Of a stretch of DNA of 64,000 bases, positions 34,547-46,553 are shown one piece after another. Origin of the DNA: Catenaria anguillulae PL171. Lineage: Eukaryota; Blastocladiomycota; Blastocladiomycetes; Blastocladiales; Catenariaceae. A model generated the notes under the pieces. It saw only the letters and a program-made list of their open reading frames with translations, was not told the DNA's origin and did not search any database. The stretch is from positions 1 through 64,000 of the forward strand of contig MCFL01000021.1 of assembly GCA_002102555.1 (NCBI GenBank). Direction: 5' to 3'. A program made the translations under genes and the position numbers. The stretch's first letter is position 1. Each line of letters opens with the position of its first letter.

Positions 34547-36388
34547 ATGATGTCCAGGCCCGCTCCCGCTCCCACGCCCACATCCACGGCACGCTTGCCC
34601 ACGGTGGGTCCAGCTCCTCCAAAAACCTTGACCTCCGCCTCATCCTCGGCAAAGAACGACAACACATCCATCGCCGACATCCAGCTCCACATTCGCCGCA
34701 ATGCCGAAGAGTACCGCCAGGTCCTCGACGACCTCGCCGACTGGGAATCACACATCAAGGCTGCCCCATTGCCATCCACATCCTCACTCGCATCCGCATC
34801 CGCGTCCAGTCGGCCTTTGCCGCCCGTGCGCGGCACCGCTCCATTGGCATCCACAACCACGCAACCAAATCCCCAAAAACCAAAGACAAAGACTCCACGC
34901 GACTACTCTGCCTGGGACAAGATTGACGTTGACTCGCTCCTCCAAGAAATGGAAAACCAAGACTATGCCGAGTACCATGCAAACAGCACTCCATTGGCCA
35001 ATCCCACACCCACAACGGCAGCACAGCGCAACCCGCAACTCGCCCTCATCGAAAAGGACACGGGTAACGTCTACTTCAAAAAGCAAAAGTTCCAAAAGGC
35101 AATCAAACATTACTCCAAGGCCATTGAGCTCGACCCGCTCAACCCTGTGCTCTACCTCAATCGCGCGGCCGCCTTTCTCAAACTCGATCCTCCAATTCAC
35201 ACTGAGGCGCTCGAAGATTGTACACGCGCGCTTGACCTGGATCACGGCAAGAATGTCAAGGCCCTGTTTCGCCGGGCCATGGCCAAAAAAGTCGGCGGCG
35301 ATCGCAACGGCGCCATTGACGATTTGAAGCGCGCTCAGGTCTTGGAGCCAACCAACGCAGAGGTCAAGAGAGAGTTGCTGCTCTTGGACCCACCCAAGCC
35401 CAAGCCCGTCACCAACTCTCCTGATGGTCCGCTTCCCGCGCCGCTGCCTGGCCCGCAAGTCAAGGTGCCCAAGCGGCGCAAGCTGGTTGTGCGTGAATTC
35501 TCGAGTGCACCTGTGGCTCAAGAACCGGTGGCGGCCAAGGCAATTGGTGCGCAGGAGGAGGAGCTGATGACGGCAGTCAAGACCACCACCATTGCCAACC
35601 AGGGCGGATTTTCGCCCAGTCGTCGACGGATCCGGTCGCGGGATCAAACCGGAGAAGGAGAAGAGGGTCCAATGCTTGATGCACCGCTCATCCTCGCGTC
35701 GTGCCCGCCGCCAGAGTCGGCGCCAGAAGTAGCCACCGCAACTCCGTCCGAGCCGGCCCCCGCTGATCCGCCGGCTTCCCCTTCGCAACCCGGCACGATC
35801 ACTTCCACGCCAAAACCTGAGACTACATCTGTACCGTCTCCGCCATCCGTCATGCCCTCGCTTCCCGTCCCACAGGCCGCCTACGAGTTTTCCATGGCCA
35901 TCTCGCACCTGACGCGCCACGCCCACCTTCCAGCCGCCGCCGGCCAACGGCACGCCGTATCCGTCGCCAACGTTTCAGACACGGCGCGTGCGTACTTGCT
36001 ATCGATTCCGCCAAAGCACTTGCTTGCCTTGTTTTCAACGGCAGGCGTCGACACTGAGGCGATAGGGTGGATTGTTGTCATGTTACGTTCGCTGTACGTG
36101 TTCTTCTTTATTCTTTGGGTCCCTTGAACAACAGTCGAATCTCAATGTTGATTCATTCGTCGCAACAGGCCGCCTGCAACGGATCAGAAATCGGCCGCGC
36201 TCAAGTACAACTACTTGCATTACTTGTCGCAGTGTGCGCGGTTTGGCGTGGCCAGGAGGTTGCTGGCCAAGGTTTATGTGGACATGGTGGCGGAGGTTGC
36301 CGGCGAGATTCGATCCATGTTTGACAAGGAGGGCAAGAGGGAGGCGGTCGAAAAGGTGGACAAGGTCAAGGCTGTGTGGGGGGTTTGA
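34547..36388 (+). CDS. RPAP3: RPAP3 homologue (TPR co-chaperone of R2TP)
   Basis: Start is ATG 34547 (MMSRPAPAPTP); an upstream in-frame ATG at 34430 is less likely. The N-terminal part has IADIQLHIRRNAEEY and the family motif DYSAWDKIDVDSLLQEME. Three TPR units follow at about residues 165-290 (EKDTGNVYFKKQKFQKAI, YLNRAAAFLKLD, KALFRRAMAKK), ending with a KRRKLVVREF linker. The C-terminal RPAP3 domain (YEFSMAISHLTRHA) is interrupted by intron 36094-36168 (75 nt) and continues as SAALKYNYLHYLSQCARFGV. RPAP3 links HSP90, via TPR, to RuvBL1/2 through its C-terminal domain, for assembly of RNA polymerase II, snoRNPs and PIKKs. Animal RPAP3 has two TPR blocks; here I see one. Confidence 0.85.
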
Positions 36389-36691
36389 TGTGTTTCTTTG
36401 TGTGCTGAAGCTGATGAAATGTGACTTGATCAATGCATTCATTCACCCTACACATTTTTATTGTCAAGATGCTTGACAAGGTGCTTAAGCCTGTGGCAGT
36501 CCAGTGGGAATGAAGCCCGCGATCAACGCATCTTACTATTGCTGGCTACCACGATCGAATCCACCCAAGCAGCATTCATGCCTGCACAAACCAATGCCTT
36601 TCCATGTACTACCGCGACTGGCACTCGATGCATTCAGCGTATTGACTTTGAAGCATAGCATTAGAGAGCCACATCATGTCATTTCTTCGCG

Positions 36692-39600
36692 ATGGTGTGT
36701 TGCCCATCTGGCCATGATCAGCCCGAGCTTTGGATCAGTGACCATGAATGGACAAGTCTAGGATACGACGACGTTGACATGCAGTCTTCCCTGAGGGAAG
36801 AGAACCTGGAACTCAAGCGCAAGCTCAATGCACAGGTCGAAGTCACCAAAAAGTCCGTGTCCCGCCTGTCTGTCTGTTTTGGCCTCCAAGCAAACTTGTA
36901 TGTACTGATTCCCATGCCTGTTTGCTGGACATGTAGGCTCAACACTCGCGTGCAAAAAATGTCCGAGGATATGGCCAAACTCAAAATCCGAGCAAACGTC
37001 ATTCCCGCACCAGATCGTACGTCTCGTGTATCTTTGGTGATTTCATACAGCCAATACTCATCCGGCAATGTGCCCCGCACGACAGGTTCCCGCCCCGGTT
37101 CTGCAATGAGCCATCATCCGACACCGCACGCTGCCCCATTCGACCCCTTCTACCACGCTCCAGCCCACCCGCCAAAACCCCACCACTCCTCTGGGCAAGG
37201 TCCCACCGTCGTCGCAGCTCGCACCATCATCCACAAACGCAACCCGTCACTCGAGGCCCTCGTTGACGACTTGCGCGACCAGCTGCGTGACCTCGCTAAA
37301 GAAAACTCGGGGCTCAAGACCAAAGTCCAGCATTACAAGTCACTGCACGAGGCCACGTTGCGCAAGCGTGGTAAGTGGGATGCCATTGGACCAAAAGTGC
37401 CGAGCAGCAGGGGTCCAGTTGGGGGCTCGGCTAAATCGCCCACAAAGAACGTGGCCACGTCGGTTGCTGGGTCCTTGGCAAACCTGTATTCGGCGGAAAA
37501 GCAAGTCGTCAATTTCACCGAGACTGCAGAGTATCAGGACATGTGCGTCTTCGTCAGTCTCATCGTGAAGATGACCGCTTTTTTGTTGATTGCAATGATG
37601 CACAATCAGGGTAAACACTATCCAAAACCTAAAGCATGCAGTCAAGTCCAAGGACGAGCAGCTCGCGGATGCCACGACGCAAATTGACCAACTCGCCCGT
37701 GCACTCAAAATTGCAGAAGCAAAGGCATCGGTCGAACCAGATACGACCGAGGTCATGGTGCTCAAGCAACAAGTGTACGATCATCCATTCGTCCCATTCG
37801 CCAAGCTTAATCCTGACTGATTCAAAACCAACGTCAGAGCCACCCTCGAAGCCCGCCAACGTGCCATGACGCTCGATGCAACCAACAAGACGCGGCTCGT
37901 TGAGGAACTGCTCGAACGCTGTACCCAATTGGAATCGACCGACTTGGCCAACCGGCAGCGCGTAACAGAACTCACCGGCCAACTGGCACATGTGACGGGC
38001 GATTTGGAAGCGTCGCAGACTCGGGTGGCCGACCTGGAGACGCAGATAGCGCAAGCAAGCGTGGATGTGCAGACCATGGACCATGTTCGTACGCCGAAAT
38101 CGTCATCATCACCTCCAGCTTAGCCTTCCTGGCGGCGTCGACACTTTTCTTTCATTCTTTTGCTACCCATGGATCCGCCGCCCTGATTTGATTTACCTCC
38201 CCGCATGCCCCAATTTTGTATCTCGGCGCTGGTTTTATGCTTGTGTATATATCTAACTTTATCTGCCGTTGCCATCAACAAATGCCCTAGCTCCGCCGCA
38301 TCATACAAGACCTGAAAGCCGAACGCCAGCTCGCTCAAGACGAAAATGCCCGGCTGATTGCTGCCGCCCTCGAATCGCAACAATCCAACCGCGCTCGCCT
38401 CGAGTCGGCCATGCAAGAAGTGCACAAGAAGTTGGCGCACGCCGAGTCGACCAACCGCCAACTCCTGCTCGATACAAAGCGGCACCTGGACGACCTAGAT
38501 GTGGCCAAATCGCAAGTTGCAACGCTCACTTCGCGCCTTGGTGAAGCGACGACGCGTGCTGAGCGTGCCGAACACGACCTCGCCACGCTGAAAAAGCGCG
38601 TCGCCATCTTTGCCGAAACCAACCATGTCTCTGCGGGCGACATTCAAGAGGCTTTGGTGCTCGTTGCGTGGCGCAGGCAACACGGGATTGCACTCGACAC
38701 ATTGCTGTCCATGCATGAGTGGGTCAAGGACAAGGCCGGGGCACTGCACTTGCGGCGCGAGTACCTGAGCGCGCTGCACGATTTGGACCGGACGAGGCAG
38801 TTGCTCGCGCTGCAGACCGAGGTCAATGGCGAGTACAAGGCCGAGCTTGCGGGCGTGCAGGCCAAGCTGGACGAGTTGAGGGACGAGTATGCGCGGCGGC
38901 GCGAGATGGATGCAAGGGTGTTGGATGCGCGCCAGACAAGGATTGCGCACTTGGAGCGGCAGTTGCGACAAGCGCTGTTGCATGCGCCGACGGTGGGGGT
39001 TTCTGGCGCTGGAGAGGATGCTGCGGGTCTGGGCAAAGGGCCAACGCTTGTGTGCAAACTACATTCGTGGTCGTTGGTGCCTGGGGCAACGATCAAGGCG
39101 CCGACGGTAGTCCTGTTTGTGCTCGACTTTTTCACATTTGATTCTATCGTGTCACCGCTGGCACCCGTCATGTCGACAAGTACGTTGGCCTTGGACGAGT
39201 GGACCGCGACATGGCCGCTCGAAGCGGTCGGCCTATCCGATGCGCTGTTCTGGTACCTCGAGTCTGGTTCCACTTCACAAGCGCAATTGTCAGTGGATGT
39301 GGTCACTGTGCGTGCCGACGGGACATTTGTGACGCTGGGCACTGCCGGCGTGCATCATTTGGCACAGCTATTGCGTGCGGGCACCAGCGGGCTGCAGTAC
39401 ACCGTCAATGTCTGGGGCGAGCCGGGGAGTGCAAATGAGTGGGTGGACGTACCCGCGAGCACGGCCGAGGTAGATCCAGACACGGGCAAAATGGTTGTGG
39501 GCCAGATCAAGTGCTCCGTGGCGATGAGTTTGACGCTCGAGGAGGCATGGGTCGCGTATCAGGAGCGGACACAATCGGCAAAGGTCGCGTACACGACGGC

Positions 39601-41800
39601 GGCGGCGGCGGCGGCCGTTGGCGGTCGGGAGGATGGGAAAGCGGTCCAAGTCCAGCCAACACCTGTGTACAAGACGGATACGCTGGTCGTGCACATCGTG
39701 GGTGTGCAAGTCCCGACAAAGACAAAGGATCCAAACGTGTACGCACTGGTGGACGTGTACCATCGGACGGGTCTGCGTCTGTCATGTCCCGAATCAGATT
39801 CCCATGCGGCAACCACATCACTCACAATACCCTTGGTCCTTGCACCGGACGTGGTCACTTGGCTTTCGACAAAACCCATGGTCGTGTCCTTGTTTGACGA
39901 TTCTGATCCAGACGATGCGTCGTCATTCATGGGGCAGGCACGCGTGGCATTGGCAGGCGTGTTGAATCACGAGTCTGTCCAGGTCGAGGCAGAGGTGGTG
40001 TTGAATGGCACCAACGTCGGGGTAATCAAGGTGCAGTTGGGGTGGCAGTCATGTGCGCCCGATGCGGATATGCACCAAGGCATGGACGCTCCAGCGACTT
40101 TGCAGCACGAATCTCAGCAACCTATACCCATACGCAAATCCACGAGCAGCGCTCTGCAGCAACTCTCGCAGAGGGCTTCTCAAGTGCAACTGCAAATGTC
40201 CGAGCACAACCTGTCGGATGTGCCTCCATTGCTCGCCAGCGTCCCTCAAGTCACTGTCCCAGTTCTCAAGCAGTCTACGTCTGCCAATTCGGCACCAACG
40301 CCGACTGCAAGTGGCAGCCGTTTGTTGGCGACAAATCTCAGATTGTCTCAAGAACTCGCCGAGCAGACACCACTGCCGCCCTCTGAATCGTCGTCGCTTC
40401 ATAGCGCTGGACGCAAGTCCAGCAGCACAACTCACATGCCGATCCAAGCTGATGTTGCACTGGCCCAGTCCGTCTCGTTTTCCGAACGCATCACTGCGTC
40501 TCAGCCCGGGGGTCTTGTAGGATCATTCCCTCGCGATTCCACCACAAGACCCCAGCAGGATGCTTCCGGACACGCCGCTCATGATGACCGAGAGTCCGTG
40601 TACGTCACATCTGCAAGCGTTTCAAGGCAGGCAAGCGCACGCTCGGTCCTTGCCACCACTGAACAGCCACAACAACCGACCAGCGACGGGTCGCGCGCGT
40701 CATTGCTCGAGTCGGCGCTGTTACGCACATCGTCCAAGCTATTGCAGCGGTCACGCGAAAAGTTGGATGCAGATGTTACGGACGGCCGCTTGGCCGTGGC
40801 CACGATCCCGCCAATTCTGGATGACGACCAAGTTGGCGATGCGGAGGATTTAGCGTCGGATCAGCGTGACGTTGGTGAGAGAGAGGTAGGGATTGACGAG
40901 GATATGGACCCTTTCGACACTGGGAACACGATTGGCTTGGGGGTACAAGATTGGGATTCGGAGGCGCCTGTGCGAGAGGGCGATGACGGAGAGCAGCCCA
41001 ACGTCATGGATGATGACAATGCGCTGCAAATTGACACTCTTGCGCCTACCGACCAAGAACCAACGCCCGAATTTCAATCCATCTCGCCAGATATCCTGCT
41101 CAGCCCCTCGATAACGGAATCAGACCGTGCCGCTCTCCACAACCAAGAAGACGACCACGTCACAATCATGCTGCACACGCTTCGCGTCAATCACCAGTCG
41201 GCCGTTGTTGAAGAGCACTTGGGTCCAGCCTCCAAGCTCATTCTCGCATTCGATTTGTTTGGCGACGAGTCGAGTGGAGTCGAAACCACTGCACGGTATC
41301 TCCGCGACCCAGAAACAAATGCACTCGTTGACACCATTGACTTGGGCCTGGTGGCCAGTTTTCCGATTCAAGACGACGTCGACGCGACTCGGTGGCAGCA
41401 AGTCCTCTTGTCTGGCCAACCGAGTGCATTCATTGCTGCGATCCAAGTTCAAGGCGACGACGCGCAGGAGGAGCAGGATGGTCCTATTGAGTTCATGGAC
41501 ATGGCCGCAGGACAGCTCTCTTGGGATCATGTCGTTGAGACATCGGTGGCGCACCAACAGCAGATGCCGGCGACAAGCTCACCGACCAGTCCCGGATCAC
41601 CGCTGCCGCCCATGGTCTTTGCGCTCGACATGGACTTTTTGGACGGGCATGGGAGTCTTGGGACTTTGGCGGTGGAAGTACATGGTCTACATCCGTTGCT
41701 GTCAAGGTTGGGAATGGTGGGTGAGGGGCTTGCACAGACAGTCAATCAGGATGAGAGTTTGCTCAAGGCGAGCGAGTCCATGATTGATGGGTTTCGGTGA
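36692..41800 (+). CDS. RPGRIP1L: RPGRIP1L-type ciliary transition-zone protein
   Basis: Six exons, with introns 36853-36936, 37017-37085, 37543-37609, 37775-37837 and a longer one at 38085-38290; all keep phase. The N-terminus is coiled coil (LREENLELKRKLNAQVE). The segment HVSAGDIQEALVLVAWRR, then VNGEYKAELAGVQAKLDEL and DARQTRIAHLERQLRQALLH, follows the pattern before the first C2 domain of RPGRIP1L. Two C2-type domains follow (about 39050-39560 and 39660-40045, SLFDDSDPDDASSFMGQARV). A Ser-rich acidic linker leads to the C-terminal C2-like RID domain (VTIMLHTLRVNHQSAVVEE). This protein anchors the transition zone at the ciliary base and gates entry into the cilium. Start 36692 is the first in-frame ATG; 36779 is an alternative. 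Reading is intact for over 4 kb. Confidence 0.85.
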
Positions 41801-42614
41801 TTGATGCTGGCTTGGTTTAGAATTGCACTGACTTGATATTGATACACGCTACTCTTTGCCTGAGCTAACGTTCTCAATGAGGCAGACTTGCACAGACGAA
41901 AGAGCACACCGTGTGATGGCGAGCAAGTCATGATGCGAACAATGTGCAATGGGAACGGAGGCAATTCCAATACATTCCTCTGTTCCTGGCCCGGCTCCAT
42001 CGTGTTCTTATAACCGATTACGGAAATCAAGCGGTCCCATGGGACCGGGTGCTTCGAACTTCACATTTTGCTCTTGTGCGTGCAGAATACACCAGTCTGC
42101 AAACTTCCATCCCCGCGAAAGGAGACAACATGCCAGGCAAGCATCATTTTGTGTGGGACATAGCAGGGACAAGTCACCGAACCTCCCTGGAGGGGGTTTT
42201 AGGGCCTCCAGAGCAAGCCGGCTCCTTGCCATGGAAGCGGTCCAAACGGCGAAAAAGACAAGAGAGGTGAATTACTTCTCAGATTCGAAAGATTATAAGA
42301 GTAGCTCGCTCTGTCACAGATGTCCGATATTTCGAGTAAGATATGCTATTGATTGCATAGAGTGTTTGGGGAGAGCGTCGGTGTGTTGCGCTGCAAATGC
42401 TGCAGACGCACAAATGCATTGAAGTTTCCAAACTATGCATGTCAGCTTGATCGCGTCTTGTTCGCACAGCAACTGGTCACGTTGGTCCGGTTTGGACCGC
42501 GCCAAACCTGACCGTGACCGATTGAATCTGTCTGGCTAGCCCAAAGGGACCACCTGATCATACCGGGCACTAAAGCAGTCCATCATACACAGGTTATTGG
42601 ACCTTCACCGCACA
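41801..42614. other. Intergenic region
   Basis: About 800 bp. Short open frames at 41944-42422 overlap in different frames and lack coding character. I find no gene, tRNA or repeat here. Confidence 0.5.
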
Positions 42615-44333
42615 ATGGACTCATCAAACACCTTTGCCGCAGCCAACGCTGCCTTCCTTGCGTTTCTGCGCGAAAACGGGGCCGAGGTGTCACCCTCGAT
42701 CGACATTCACGACTATTCGTCCCAACACGCTGGTCGCGGGCATTGTAGCCACCAACGACCTCGAAGACGCCCACACGCTCTTCACTCTGCCGCTGTCTGT
42801 CTGCCTTTCGCACCGCTCATCGCGTGCCGCACCATGGATTGCGGCTCATCCCGACTTGTTTGATCATGGGTGGGCTCCCGCAATTCTGGCCGTCATGTAC
42901 GAGCTGGTGCATGCCCAAACGTCAAAGTGGAAACCCTACTTTGACATTTTGCCAACTTCATTCGAAACACCCGTGTTTTGGCCCGAGCCGGATCTCGCGT
43001 TGCTCGAGGGCACGGATGTGCCTCGGCGCATGTCGCTCGAAGAGTCCAGGTCGCTGTTTGAAAACGTGTTGCTTCCTATCATTCAAGAGCATGCGTCCGA
43101 GGACGATTTGCCAAAGTTTACGCTGGACAAGTACCTGTATGCCGGGTCGCTCCTCATGGCGTACGGCTTCAATATTGGATCGCTCATTGGTACCCCCGAT
43201 GACGAAGAGGAAGAAGAAGAGGATACCGAGAATGCGGACGAGGGCTTGCCAGTGATTGTGCCACTTGCCGACACACTTAACGCGATTCACCCGCCCTCAG
43301 CACACTTGGAGCGCGATCCCAAGAATCCCAACGTGTTGGTGATGCGCACGTCGGCGGCAGTTGCCAAGGGTTGCCAGGTGTTCAACACGTATGGCGATCA
43401 CGGGAGCAACGAGCTGTTGAGGCGATATGGTTACGTCGAGTGGACAAACGAGTTTGATTCCGTGGTGGTCGAGGGTCCCGCGGTTGTACAGGCAGTGGCA
43501 CGCGCCATCAAGGACACGTGGGCCAAGGATATGAGTGATGACAAGCTTGAGTCTGTGTTGGAGAAGCGGGTACGTTGTCACTTGACATTGTGGATCGTTC
43601 AGCCTACTAGATGCTCAGCGGTCGATCATACGTTGATTCACAGATTGACGACCTCGCCGAGTTTGATGTGTACGACGACGAATTCGAACTTTCTGTTGTC
43701 CGCCCCGTTCCCGCCGACCTCGTCTTGACCATCAAACTCCTCCTTCTCACCCCCGACGAGTACAAGCGTGCGAAAAAGCACCCGCACTCGACCTTCCCGA
43801 CACTCAACCTCTACACGCAAGCCGACCCAACCGAGCGCGTTCTTGGCGCTCCTATCCACCTCACCGCACTCGAGTCCAACATTCTGATCCAAGTCGTCAA
43901 CGAGCGGCTCGCCGAGTACCCGACCTCCAAAGTGACGGAAACGTGCGCGCGAATCCAAGCCGAGTGCACCGGACTGGACGAGTACATTTCGCGTGTTTGC
44001 AGCGAGATCACAGACGGGTCGCTCCGCTTGGCATATGCGTGCTACGTCCGCGCATCCGAGCGCCGGCTGCTCCAAGGCGCGCTGTCGCGCGTGGCGGTCG
44101 CCAAGAAGGTGGATCAGTGGCCATCAAGCGAACAGGACGCGATCGAGCAAGGGAGTGGGAAGGAAGCCGAAGCAGAGCTCGTCATTGTGGGAAGTGCATA
44201 CGAGGGTTTGGTCAAGGAGTCGGCTGCCGTGGGCGGAAAGAAAGACAAGAAAGGGAGTGGAGCAAAGAAGCGTGGCGCAGACGGTGGAGCATCGTCGTCC
44301 AGCAAGGCCAAGAAGGCCAAGAAGAGCACATAA
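42615..44333 (+). CDS. SET-domain protein-lysine methyltransferase, Rkm4/SETD6 type
   Basis: ATG 42615 (MDSSNTFAAANAAFLAFL) begins the split SET domain. One extra G in GGG near 42737-42739 must be removed to read AGRGIVATNDLEDAHTLFT, the first SET block. The insert between the SET halves is helical, with an acidic run (DDEEEEEEDTENADE). The second SET half has IVPLADTLNAIHPPSAH and VFNTYGDHGSNELLRRYGYV, including the NTYG and final Tyr region. Intron 43570-43643 (74 nt) leads to the C-terminal Rubisco-methyltransferase-type substrate-binding domain and a Lys-rich end. Note DTLNAIHPP where DxxNH is usual, so Asn is kept but His is not adjacent. Yeast Rkm4 methylates ribosomal protein L42. Family is certain, substrate inferred. 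Confidence 0.8.
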
Positions 44334-44462
44334 TCATTCATGTTTCGTATGAGTATGTATCTCTGCGACTACATTGACCGATTCGCACATTTCTTTTCAT
44401 GATTTCAGCGTGATCGATATGCAAGTCGCTGAGAGCTCTGTCGGGAATCTATCACAGTCGGG

Positions 44463-46454
44463 ATGGTTGAGCACAGAGCACCTCCCCGCTACATGATAGA
44501 AGTACCGTATACCAACGTAACAATGCAAATACTCAGAGCAATGGCGAATGAACACACCAACCCGCTTATCTTTGACTTGGTCGAACCCATCCTCGTCTGC
44601 GCTCTGCGCTCCACTGCGATCGCCCACCGCAGCAAGGATACCCGTCGCCTCACAGCGGTTCTCAACGTCATCAGTTCGAAAGCCAGCCCATCGCTCCGCA
44701 AGGCCGCATTGATGCAAATGTGGTGGTTTGATCTCGATTTCGTCTGCGAAAAGGACCTATCCGTCGAGTTTCTCGAGCTCCAACTCGGCATGTGGCCGGG
44801 CCGGCCGCTGCAATATGTGCCCGACTTGGGAGTCCTATGGGCTATGAAGCATCATCGAGCGGATCTCTTGGATTGGTGGGCAAAGCACCAGGGTGGCCCG
44901 ATTTTCATTTCGAAGACTGTCTTTGACAAGCACTTGTCCCGCGTTTCCGACTCTGATCCGTCCAATCGATCGCCTACACCGCTGGGCAGCCCGCGGGTTT
45001 TGGAGACGCTGAAATGGTTTTGCACAAACCGATCTGGTATTGATTTGGACTCGCCAAACTTGCCCGACGTGGCTCGATCGCTCAGCCCTATGCAAAGCGA
45101 TTTGGCCATCGAGACATTCACCAAGATGCTCGGCATTGTTCTGAGGACGGGCCACGGGCTCACCTTGTTGGCTCCCATCGGCGTAATCGTCTCTGCTTTG
45201 CGGGTGCGACTGACCAACGATTTTGCGTGGATTGATGCGTGCGCAACAGGCGATTTGAACGTCGTGCATTGCATGGAGCAAATTTGTCACCCACCACCCG
45301 ACTATCGTCTGGATACCATGCTCGCAGCGGCGTACGCAAGCGGCAACACAAAGGTGATTGAATGGTGCCAGGAACAACACAGGGAACGAGGCATCCCGGT
45401 CGAAACCGACCCGAGGCAGTTTCTTGGCCCACTTAGCTTCAAAGGGCACGTGGACTTGCTGGAAAAGTGGTTTGCATCTCAGCCATCAGTCAGCCGGGTC
45501 GGCGTTTTCGCCAAGTCGCTCCTTGGCCGTGTTGGTGTCAAGGTGGGTCGCCGACCTCATGACTGCATTTCTCTTGTCCCTATTGCACAAGGCGGCCACG
45601 TCCACGTCTTGAAATGGTGGTTATCGCATAGCGAGCGAGCAGGCGTTGAGCTCGCTGACGCAGACTCGGTGCATTTAGCTGCGTCCATTGCCAATCAACG
45701 AGCGGTTCTGGACTGGTGGTACAAGTCCTCTGGGTTTACATTTACCGCCAATGACGCAGTAGAGGGCTCCAAGAATGCCATTCTTCATGGCCATGTCGAC
45801 ATACTCGAGTTCTGGTATCGCGTCAGCGAGCAGTCATTCCGGCTCGAGTGGGACTTGAAGGTCAGGGGACACACCGCCCTCGACATTGTCAGCGACAAGG
45901 GGTATGTCGATGTATTGCGCTGGTGGAAGAGCAAGGATCTTCCCATGGAGTATACGGCATTTGCTATGGATAGCGCGAGCCAGCGAGGACACATTGCCGT
46001 GCTTGAATGGTGGCTGCGCGAATCGGGGCTGCCCCAAGACCAGCTCAAGTATGGAAGACAAGCAATGTATTTCACCGACGAGTTGCCCGAGAATGAGTTC
46101 GTGGACGACGTCATTGACTGCTGGCAAGACTCTGGCCTCGACTTGATGCCAATTTGCGACGAGCCCGATTGTCGCCGTTCGTTCGTGTGGCGATTGCTCA
46201 AGGGGTATGGACGAATGCCCGAGCGGCCTGTCTGTGTTACCAAGCCGCTCTTTCTTGATTTGCAGCGCCAAGCGGGCGTTCCCATAGACTATGGGTCACT
46301 CGCTCGAAACACTTTGTCTGCTGGCGTTTTGGATTGGTGCAGGAGCCGAGCTCGTGCTGGCGAGTTTCCATTCACTGCAAACAACATGCCAGAAAAGTGG
46401 GCCGATGTGCTCAAGTGGTGGAACAAATGTGGGCTCGTTGGTCCCACAAAGTGA
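44463..46454 (+). CDS. Trp-rich ankyrin-like repeat protein, intact
   Basis: Single exon of 663 residues. The N-terminus has an F-box-like helix (LIFDLVEPILVCALRS), then KAALMQMWWFDLDFV, RPLQY and ADLLDWWAKH, matching the gene at 19.3-21.4 kb. About a dozen degenerate repeats follow: GHVDLLEKWF, GHVHVLKWWLSH, AVLDWWYKSSG, GHVDILEFWY, GYVDVLRWWKSKDLP and GHIAVLEWWLRESGLP. It closes with VLDWCRSRARAGEFPF and WADVLKWWNKCG. The repeat length of 30-35 residues suits ankyrin-type helical hairpins with a conserved Trp pair. An F-box-like start plus repeats would fit a substrate adaptor, which is inference. The role is unknown. Confidence 0.8.
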   Translation: MVEHRAPPRYMIEVPYTNVTMQILRAMANEHTNPLIFDLVEPILVCALRSTAIAHRSKDTRRLTAVLNVISSKASPSLRKAALMQMWWFDLDFVCEKDLSVEFLELQLGMWPGRPLQYVPDLGVLWAMKHHRADLLDWWAKHQGGPIFISKTVFDKHLSRVSDSDPSNRSPTPLGSPRVLETLKWFCTNRSGIDLDSPNLPDVARSLSPMQSDLAIETFTKMLGIVLRTGHGLTLLAPIGVIVSALRVRLTNDFAWIDACATGDLNVVHCMEQICHPPPDYRLDTMLAAAYASGNTKVIEWCQEQHRERGIPVETDPRQFLGPLSFKGHVDLLEKWFASQPSVSRVGVFAKSLLGRVGVKVGRRPHDCISLVPIAQGGHVHVLKWWLSHSERAGVELADADSVHLAASIANQRAVLDWWYKSSGFTFTANDAVEGSKNAILHGHVDILEFWYRVSEQSFRLEWDLKVRGHTALDIVSDKGYVDVLRWWKSKDLPMEYTAFAMDSASQRGHIAVLEWWLRESGLPQDQLKYGRQAMYFTDELPENEFVDDVIDCWQDSGLDLMPICDEPDCRRSFVWRLLKGYGRMPERPVCVTKPLFLDLQRQAGVPIDYGSLARNTLSAGVLDWCRSRARAGEFPFTANNMPEKWADVLKWWNKCGLVGPTK

Positions 46455-46553
46455 GCAAACTGAAATCGTATCGTGGAAAGGGTGCCATAGGATGTGGCCC
46501 ATTGCTGTCGCCAGTTATCCATTCGACCAATGTCGATCAATATGTATGCATCA

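Noticed and set aside
41944-42422. Possible genes of 108 and 157 codons in the gap after RPGRIP1L
   Set aside because: Two phases overlap over the same DNA, neither has coding bias, motif or intron, and neither resembles a family.
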